This document shows, piece by piece, positions 59,108 to 64,000 of a stretch of 64,000 nucleotides of DNA. The stretch covers positions 22,823 through 86,822 of the forward strand of contig NZ_CAMIGN010000012.1 in NCBI RefSeq assembly GCF_946221935.1, read 5' to 3'. Source of the stretch: an uncultured Corynebacterium sp. GTDB taxonomy: Bacteria; Actinomycetota; Actinomycetes; Mycobacteriales; Mycobacteriaceae. Positions within the stretch are counted from its first letter, which is position 1; each line of letters opens with the position of its first letter. The notes below the pieces were generated by a model, which searched no databases, was not told where the DNA came from, and worked only from the letters and a program-made list of their open reading frames with translations. A program made the position numbers and the translations under genes.

Positions 59108-60334
59108 ATGACCTCCCCTGAATCATCGGATCGACCCCGCCCGCGGCGGCAGCCCGCCCGGGTTGTCGCAGCCCTCGCCGTGGCCTCTGTCTCGGCGAGC
59201 GCATTGCTGCTATCCGGCTGCTCTAGCGAGGATAGCGACAACGGCACTGGCGGCAACGGCACAAACGCTGACGCCGACATTCACATCAAGAGCCGCCGCG
59301 CCTGCCCCTCCCCCGGCGATCTGCACGGCGACCTCAACCACATCCGAGTGACCAACACCGCGGACGCCTCCACCACGGTCTACGTCGCCGACCAGGAGGG
59401 TTTCGCCTACCAGACCCTCGAGCGCGTCGGCAGTTCCGCCACCCGCTCCTGGTCCGTGAAGCTGACCGACGGCACATACCACCTGACCTGTGTCTTCCAG
59501 GGTAAAAAGGCGATCTCTAGCGACGAGTTTAAGGTCACCGATTCTTCTCTTCGTGACGCCCCAAAAATGAAACCGATCACGGAGAAAGAGGTCACGGCCG
59601 TATCCATCGCCCATGCGCGTGCACAAGAACCTCAGGTGCGCGACTGGGTGTCTAAAGACGACGCGCTGTTGCGCGCCGTGCGTTCCGGCGACCGCACAGC
59701 CGCCAAAGAAGCCTGGAAGACGGCTTACCTGGCCTACCGCAGGCTAGATGATTCCAACCACGAGTGGCCGGGGCCGGTGGATGACATCGCGGACTTCGGC
59801 ACCAGTTCGAAGGCCAACGGCAATCAGGCCAAGGATCTTTCGGGCTACCACCGGCTGGAGTGGGGACTGTGGCACGGCGAGTCCATGGGCGATCTGCTCG
59901 ACCCAGCCGAGAACCTGAACGAAGACGTCCACGAAGTGGCGGACGGCACCGAGCATTTTGCGATCTTCGCACCCAATTATGGCCTGCGAACACACGAGGT
60001 CACCGAGGAGGTCGAGCGCTTCGACCTCAAGAGCCATAACGACTTCGGCGCCCACATCACGGGCAGCGCAGTACGGGCCGCCCTTTATTCCACCCGCTCT
60101 ACCCTCAAACCACTGCGCGAACTGGTGGAAGACCGCGGGGCAGAGCTGCACGAATTGGATCGGCAACTGGATCGGACGGACGAGGTAGCCAAGAAGATGG
60201 CCGCCAAATACGACGGAAAGAAACCCTTCACCGCATGGGATCAAGCCGATCAGCGAGAGTTGGGGGCAGCCATCGGCAAACTAAACGAGCTGCTTGCCCC
60301 GCTGGCAACCATGACTGTGATCAGGAGGATGTAG
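59108..60334 (+). CDS. efeO: EfeO-type iron-uptake lipoprotein (cupredoxin-like plus M75/imelysin domain)
   Basis: 408 aa. A lipoprotein signal with lipobox LLLSGC. Residues 60-150 are the cupredoxin-like EfeO_N part (PGDLHGDLNHIRVTNTADASTTVYVAD...YHLTCVF). The M75 peptidase-like domain (about 170-405) has the metal motif HRLE in KDLSGYHRLEWGLWHGE and conserved VDDIADFG. EfeO binds Fe for the EfeUOB importer. The stop overlaps the efeB start. The EfeU permease normally upstream is missing; the phosphoesterase gene takes its place. Confidence 0.88.
   Translation: MTSPESSDRPRPRRQPARVVAALAVASVSASALLLSGCSSEDSDNGTGGNGTNADADIHIKSRRACPSPGDLHGDLNHIRVTNTADASTTVYVADQEGFAYQTLERVGSSATRSWSVKLTDGTYHLTCVFQGKKAISSDEFKVTDSSLRDAPKMKPITEKEVTAVSIAHARAQEPQVRDWVSKDDALLRAVRSGDRTAAKEAWKTAYLAYRRLDDSNHEWPGPVDDIADFGTSSKANGNQAKDLSGYHRLEWGLWHGESMGDLLDPAENLNEDVHEVADGTEHFAIFAPNYGLRTHEVTEEVERFDLKSHNDFGAHITGSAVRAALYSTRSTLKPLRELVEDRGAELHELDRQLDRTDEVAKKMAAKYDGKKPFTAWDQADQRELGAAIGKLNELLAPLATMTVIRRM
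59539..59560 (-). repeat. GGCGTCA motif plus A/G tract (minus orientation) in efeO
   Basis: The minus strand reads GGGGCGTCACGAAGAGAAGA; in efeO the plus strand encodes SSLRDAP between the cupredoxin and M75 domains. Confidence 0.5.
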
Positions 60335-61632
60335 TGAACTGTCCTTTTCATTCCCGTGCCACCGCAGATGACCACGGCGGGCAGGAGAACCGCCCCGCAG
60401 GCGCCCGGGTTTCGAGGCGCACCATGCTCGGCGGAATGCTGGGGCTGGCTGGAGCGGGTAGCGTCACTACCCTTGCAAAAACCGGCGCCACCGCCGAGGA
60501 GTACCACGACAACGACGATCTGCCCGACTATCCGTTTGAAGGCGAGCACCAGCAGGGCGTGATTACTCCACCGCAAAAAGAGCTGATCATCTGCGGTCTA
60601 AATGTACTCGCGGAAGGGCGCGAGGAGTTAAAGAACCTACTGCAGACAATCACCAAGCGGGCGCGCGTGCTGACCACCGGTGGGCCGGCGGCGCCTGATG
60701 GGATCGCATACCCAGCGATGGATTCCGGGGAGCTGGGCGAGGACGTGCCGGTGGACGGACTGACGATCACGCTCGGGGCGGGTGCAACACTATTCGACGA
60801 ACGCTTCGGGCTAAAGGGCAAGAAGCCGAAACACCTCAAGACCATGAAAGCCTTCGCTGACGACTCCCTGGATCCCGCTTATTGTCACGGCGACCTGGTG
60901 ATCCAGATTTGTGCACACAACCGGGATACGGCGATGCACGCTCTGCGCGACATTCTGCGGCACACGCGCGGGGCGATGGCGGTGCGGTGGCGCCAATCCG
61001 GTTACCAGAACCCGCCCCGGCCGAGTGGCACACAGCGCAACCACCTGGGGTTTAAGGATGGAATCGTTAATCCCACGCCCGAGCAGCACGACGAGCTGGT
61101 GTGGGCCGGCGGCGACGAGCCGAAGTGGGCAGCCGGTGGCAGCTACATGGCCGTGCGTCTAATTGTGATGCTGACGGAGTTCTGGGATCGCATCTCCATC
61201 GCGGAACAGGAGCAGATCTTCGGTCGCGAACGATTCAGCGGCGGACCGCTTTCCGGCGGCGACGAGTGGGAGGAGCCAAACTATCTCGATGACCCTACAG
61301 GTGACGTGATTCCGGTGGATGCACACATTCGCCTAGCGAACCCACGCACCGAGGAGACAGCGAACCAGTTGATGCTCCGGCGCGCCTATAACTATGACAA
61401 CGGCGTGTTGGACAATGGCACGCTGGACGTAGGTTTGGTGTTTGTGTGCTTTCAGCAGGATCTTCAGCGGCAGTTTATTACCGTGCAAAAGCGGCTCGAG
61501 GGCGAGCCTTTGGCGGATTACATCCGCCCGTATGGAGGTGGGTACTTCTATGTATTCCCAGGGGTCGCCGCGAAAGATGACTTTCTAGGGAAAGGCCTTT
61601 TCACTCCTCCATACGGGGGTAAATCAAAGTGA
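60334..61632 (+). CDS. efeB: Dyp-type haem peroxidase EfeB with Tat signal
   Basis: 432 aa from a GTG at 60334 that overlaps the efeO stop and has AGGAGG at the right distance. The twin-arginine signal is SRRTMLGGMLGLAGAGS (residues 28-45). The Dyp domain shows NHLGFKDGIVNPT (GxxDG, catalytic Asp), GGSYMAVRLIVML, the haem-ligand His in VDAHIRLANPR and a C-terminal FITVQKRLEGEPLADYIRPYGGGYFYVFPG. EfeB oxidises Fe(II) or extracts iron from haem outside the membrane. Tat export implies folding with haem in the cytoplasm. Confidence 0.93.
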   Translation: MNCPFHSRATADDHGGQENRPAGARVSRRTMLGGMLGLAGAGSVTTLAKTGATAEEYHDNDDLPDYPFEGEHQQGVITPPQKELIICGLNVLAEGREELKNLLQTITKRARVLTTGGPAAPDGIAYPAMDSGELGEDVPVDGLTITLGAGATLFDERFGLKGKKPKHLKTMKAFADDSLDPAYCHGDLVIQICAHNRDTAMHALRDILRHTRGAMAVRWRQSGYQNPPRPSGTQRNHLGFKDGIVNPTPEQHDELVWAGGDEPKWAAGGSYMAVRLIVMLTEFWDRISIAEQEQIFGRERFSGGPLSGGDEWEEPNYLDDPTGDVIPVDAHIRLANPRTEETANQLMLRRAYNYDNGVLDNGTLDVGLVFVCFQQDLQRQFITVQKRLEGEPLADYIRPYGGGYFYVFPGVAAKDDFLGKGLFTPPYGGKSK

Positions 61633-61832
61633 CTGATGAAAATACTTGCGCATATATGCAATCTCGCACTGACCAGCTTGTTTAGTGAAAATTCTTCATA
61701 AACGCACCTGAATAGGCGTTTTTGTAATTCTTAGCGCTGCTAAAAACCTTGGCAAAGTTTATTTTTAAAAATGTCAAGCGTTTCACCCCCAATGCCACAT
61801 CTCGACGACACACGAAAACACAGGAGAATGAC

Positions 61833-62561
61833 ATGAAGCTGTCCAAGAAGATCACCGCTACCGCCGCTGCTACCGCTCTGGCTTCCGCAGCCCTGCTGAC
61901 CCCGGCTGCTAACGCTCAGACCGCTGAGGGCGGCACCGGCACTCCGGAAGCTCCAGCTGAGGGCGGCACCGGCACTCCGGAAGCTCCGGCCGAGGGTGGC
62001 ACCGGCACTCCGGAAGCTCCAGCTGAGGGCGGCACCGGCACTCCGGAAGCTCCGGGCGAGAACGGCGCAAACGACCCGGTCAACGACGACAACAACCAGG
62101 ACGGCGCAAACGGCTCCTCCAACATGAGCAAGGATGACAAGATCGCTGCTGGCGTTGGCGGCGCCATCGTCGGCCTGGGCGTTCTGGGTGCAGTCCTGGG
62201 CAACGCCGGCGACAAGGCCGAGGAGAAGAAGGACGACGCCAAGGCTGAAGCACCTAAGGGTGAGAAGAAGGACGACGCCAAGGCTGAGGCTCCGAAGGGC
62301 GAGGGCGACATGAAGGGTGAAGAGGCTCCGGCCGCCGAGGCACCTGCAGCTGAGGCACCGGCCGCCGAGGCACCTGCAGCTGAGGCACCGGCCGCCGAGG
62401 CACCGGCCGCCGAGGCACCTGCAGCTGAGGCACCGGCCGCTGAGCGCAATGTTCAGCTGGCTAACACCGGTGTTAAGCCGGAGATCTCCATCCTGGCTGG
62501 TCTGGCTCTGATCTCCATGATCGCGGGCGCTTGGATGATGTTCTCCCGCCGCGAGGCATAA
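61833..62561 (+). CDS. Repeat-rich surface protein with LANTG sorting-like signal
   Basis: 242 aa from the ATG at 61833 (CAGGAG upstream). Signal peptide 1-29 (AANAQ). Four copies of AEGGTGTPEAP, an Asn/Asp-rich stretch, a hydrophobic Gly segment (about 106-124), Lys/Asp/Glu linkers, eight APAAE units, then LANTG, a 20-residue helix and the tail SRREA. This is the layout of a sortase substrate, with Ala replacing Pro in LPXTG. No sortase is in the window. Repeats suggest length variation between strains. A bidirectional terminator follows. Confidence 0.8.
   Translation: MKLSKKITATAAATALASAALLTPAANAQTAEGGTGTPEAPAEGGTGTPEAPAEGGTGTPEAPAEGGTGTPEAPGENGANDPVNDDNNQDGANGSSNMSKDDKIAAGVGGAIVGLGVLGAVLGNAGDKAEEKKDDAKAEAPKGEKKDDAKAEAPKGEGDMKGEEAPAAEAPAAEAPAAEAPAAEAPAAEAPAAEAPAAEAPAAERNVQLANTGVKPEISILAGLALISMIAGAWMMFSRREA
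61919..62050 (+). repeat. Four coding 33-base repeats
   Basis: Each unit encodes AEGGTGTPEAP, differing only at a few silent positions. A second array of 15-base units encoding APAAE runs from about 62325 to 62445 in the same gene. Confidence 0.85.
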
Positions 62562-62575
62562 AGAACTCTCCTACT

Positions 62576-62615
62576 AAAACCCGTGCTCTCCTACCGGGAG
62601 CGCGGGTTTTGTTTT
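62576..62615. terminator. Bidirectional intrinsic terminator
   Basis: AAAACCCG(T)GCTC(T)CC pairs with GGGAGC(G)CGGGTTTT around TACC, followed by GTTTT. It serves the LANTG-protein gene and the convergent hydrolase gene. Confidence 0.85.
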
Positions 62616-62620
62616 ACCTC

Positions 62621-63625
62621 CTAGGCGGAGATCTCGCGCCAGAACGTCTCCAGCCGATCCGACACGACTTGCGGTTCACGCGCCCAGCGATTGTGTCCCA
62701 GCGGCGCGTCGAGTTCCTCAATCGTCACCATATCCGCGGGCAACTCTGCCCCCAGGTGTTCTGCGGAAGCAAGCGGGCAGTCCTCGTCATTCGTACAGCG
62801 GGTGAGCAAGACAGGAATACGAACAGCTTTCTTAGCTTCTTCGTAATCCATATCCTGATCCACCAGTTTGTGCAGACGGTTGGTGTGCCCATAGCGGAAC
62901 CACTCGCGCAACTGCACGCCGGACTGACGCCCATAACCCGCTAAATCCAAAAAACCCGCAGGCTGATAGCCGAATAACAAAATGTTCAGCATGATCTGGT
63001 ACGTTCCGAAGCGCAATCGCGCGTATTGCTTCCCCTTAAAGCCCCGGTAGTAAGGCGTTCCAGAGCCGACACCCATCATGCCGTGAATCCCCAGCTCCTT
63101 AGCTTCAGGCCTAGCTAGGAACAGCGAGCCGATCTGTCCACCCATCGAATGGCACAGCATAAGTGTCGGGTGATTCTTATTGACGCCCAACGCTTCCTTT
63201 GCCGCGCGGATCGTTCGGGGATAATCCCCAGAGGCCAGGTGGTGATAACCCCACTTATGCTTCCGAGTGGCTACCGCCGTAGATGTACCCTGACCGCGCA
63301 GTTCACCGGAGATCACCGCATAGCCGCGGTCGGCCAGCTCCCATGCAATGGGGTCGTAGTACCGCGCGCCCATTCCAAAACCAGGCCAGATCACAATGAG
63401 GGGACGAGTACGATCCCACCCAGCATTCACCAGATCCTGCACGGGATTCTCAGCGGAGCTGGAGGCGGTGGCGTCATTAACAACCTTCTCCCCTACCCGT
63501 GGGGTGCCGGGCAGGAAGATACGCATCTGCGAGGTTGAGTCGTCGGCCATCGTGACTGGCACCAGAGTGGGCTGGCGACGTGCCGGCGTGGAAGTGTACT
63601 TCGCTTGGGGTTTCGAATCGCTCAC
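62621..63625 (-). CDS. Alpha/beta hydrolase (serine esterase/lipase-like)
   Basis: 334 aa. IVIWPGFGMGARYYDPIAWELADRGYAVISGELRGQG forms the first strands and oxyanion region. LMLCHSMGGQIG is the nucleophile elbow (S in HSMGG). Asp in TNDEDCPL and His in PLGHNRW complete the triad. No signal peptide, so cytoplasmic. It recalls serine aminopeptidase S33/monoglyceride-lipase-like hydrolases, but the substrate is unknown. It is the first gene on the gyrA side of gyrB, in the same direction. Confidence 0.85.
   Translation of the reverse strand: MSDSKPQAKYTSTPARRQPTLVPVTMADDSTSQMRIFLPGTPRVGEKVVNDATASSSAENPVQDLVNAGWDRTRPLIVIWPGFGMGARYYDPIAWELADRGYAVISGELRGQGTSTAVATRKHKWGYHHLASGDYPRTIRAAKEALGVNKNHPTLMLCHSMGGQIGSLFLARPEAKELGIHGMMGVGSGTPYYRGFKGKQYARLRFGTYQIMLNILLFGYQPAGFLDLAGYGRQSGVQLREWFRYGHTNRLHKLVDQDMDYEEAKKAVRIPVLLTRCTNDEDCPLASAEHLGAELPADMVTIEELDAPLGHNRWAREPQVVSDRLETFWREISA
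63172..63187 (-). repeat. GGCGTCA motif plus A/G tract (minus orientation) in hydrolase gene
   Basis: The minus strand reads GGGCGTCAATAAGAATCACC, encoding GVNKNHP in the hydrolase. Confidence 0.45.
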
Positions 63626-63685
63626 AACATTCGATTAAACAACAAATAAGCGCACGTCGCGGGGTATTCAGGCGATGGCCTGTTC

Positions 63686-63708
63686 ACGCCCACCATTTCG
63701 GTGGGCGT
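63686..63708 (-). terminator. Hairpin downstream of gyrB
   Basis: ACGCCCACC-ATTTC-GGTGGGCGT is a perfect 9-base stem with a 5-base loop, about 65 bases past the gyrB stop. It lacks a clear U-run. Confidence 0.55.
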
Positions 63709-63771
63709 TCGTGATGGCCTCGGTGAGGTGACGGCGCAAATCCACGAGCGCTTCGGCGATGCCGGCTGGAA

Positions 63772-64000
63772 CTAAACGTCCAGGAAGCGCACGTCGCGGG
63801 CGTTCTTAGTGATGAAGCTGCGGCGTGCCACAACATCATCACCCATCAGCACGCTGAAGATCTCATCGGCGGCAGCAGCATCTTCCAGATCCACGCGGCG
63901 CAGCGTACGTACCGTCGGATCCATGGTGGTCTCCCACAGCTCCTTGGCGTTCATCTCGCCCAGACCCTTGTAGCGCTGGATGCCGTCATCCTTGTTGATC
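63772..64000 (-). CDS. gyrB: DNA gyrase subunit B, C-terminal end, cut by window edge
   Basis: Only the last 75 codons are present: INKDDGIQRYKGLGEMNAKELWETTMDPTVRTLRRVDLEDAAAADEIFSVLMGDDVVARRSFITKNARDVRFLDV. RYKGLGEMN and the C-terminal RSFITxNARDVRFLDV are unmistakable for actinobacterial GyrB. The gene reads left, so recF, dnaN and dnaA would be expected further right. Confidence 0.96.
   Translation of the reverse strand, partial: INKDDGIQRYKGLGEMNAKELWETTMDPTVRTLRRVDLEDAAAADEIFSVLMGDDVVARRSFITKNARDVRFLDV

Noticed and set aside
61919..62050. Regular 33-base repeats resembling a small CRISPR array
   Set aside because: The units are contiguous, without spacers, and in frame as AEGGTGTPEAP coding repeats.
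4482..63476. GGCGTCA as a polar segregation signal of the KOPS type
   Set aside because: The hand count is 17 versus 19 between strands within one inferred replichore, so there is no orientation bias.
1..64000. Insertion sequences, prophage genes or integrases
   Set aside because: No transposase, integrase or phage structural motif was seen in any frame I read.

Overview
This window looks like the chromosome of a Corynebacterium (G+C-rich, roughly 58-60% by eye). I could not fix the species. The genus call rests on three things. The actinobacterial cell-division block fhaA-fhaB-pstP-rodA-pbpA-pknA-pknB is followed by a pabA/trpG-like gene, crgA, a rhomboid gene and ppiA. The tRNA-Ile/tRNA-Ala pair and a DUF3566 gene sit beside gyrA. 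There are typical coryneform products: a short Rpf, an MmpS-like protein, an Abhydrolase_9 protein, and Gln/Gly-rich membrane proteins. Because gyrA and gyrB lie at the right end on the minus strand, dnaA and the origin probably lie just beyond the right edge.

Layout. 1-9.1 kb: 5' part of gltB (minus), fadH, tag, a small membrane protein behind a structured intergenic stretch, a GlsB-like protein, DUF488, nitronate monooxygenase, a flavodoxin-like protein and a decayed gamma-carbonic anhydrase. 9.2-17.1 kb: an acyltransferase-SGNH protein, a sirtuin, a two-gene NUDIX plus PLD/SF2-helicase/DUF3427 module that looks like a defence unit, YbjQ and an SDR. 17.2-28 kb: two tandem paralogous membrane proteins, metB, a secreted HNH nuclease lipoprotein, a DUF4442 protein, Rpf, a His-rich metal-binding protein, an FBP zinc-finger protein divergent from a thioredoxin-reductase-like/DJ-1 pair, a NUDIX-LOG fusion and tRNA-Leu.

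28.5-41.4 kb: the Ser/Thr phospho-signalling and elongation/division operon, then pabA, crgA, rhomboid and ppiA. 41.5-52.6 kb: a Lys/Ala-rich coiled-coil membrane protein, pabB, YccF, a TetR regulator, Abhydrolase_9, and a SigK-type locus (Met-rich lipoprotein, sigK, rskA, MmpS-like) divergent from dipZ. 52.9-56.8 kb: an orphan VbhA-like antitoxin, tRNA-Ala, tRNA-Ile, DUF3566 and gyrA. 57.1-63.7 kb, between gyrA and gyrB: a membrane-anchored phosphoesterase, efeO, efeB (no efeU), an LANTG-type surface protein and an alpha/beta hydrolase. The 3' end of gyrB closes the window.

The two signals I find most worth pursuing are (1) a dispersed DNA motif, GGCGTCA followed by two free bases and an A/G-rich tract. 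It occurs every few kb in both orientations, in coding and noncoding DNA and in different reading frames. (2) The compact NUDIX/helicase module at 12.5-15.9 kb. Other leads are a DtxR-like operator between gltB and fadH, a Met-rich lipoprotein at the SigK/DipZ locus, and an inverted-repeat cluster containing a perfect DnaA-box 9-mer. Counts and composition statements were made by eye.
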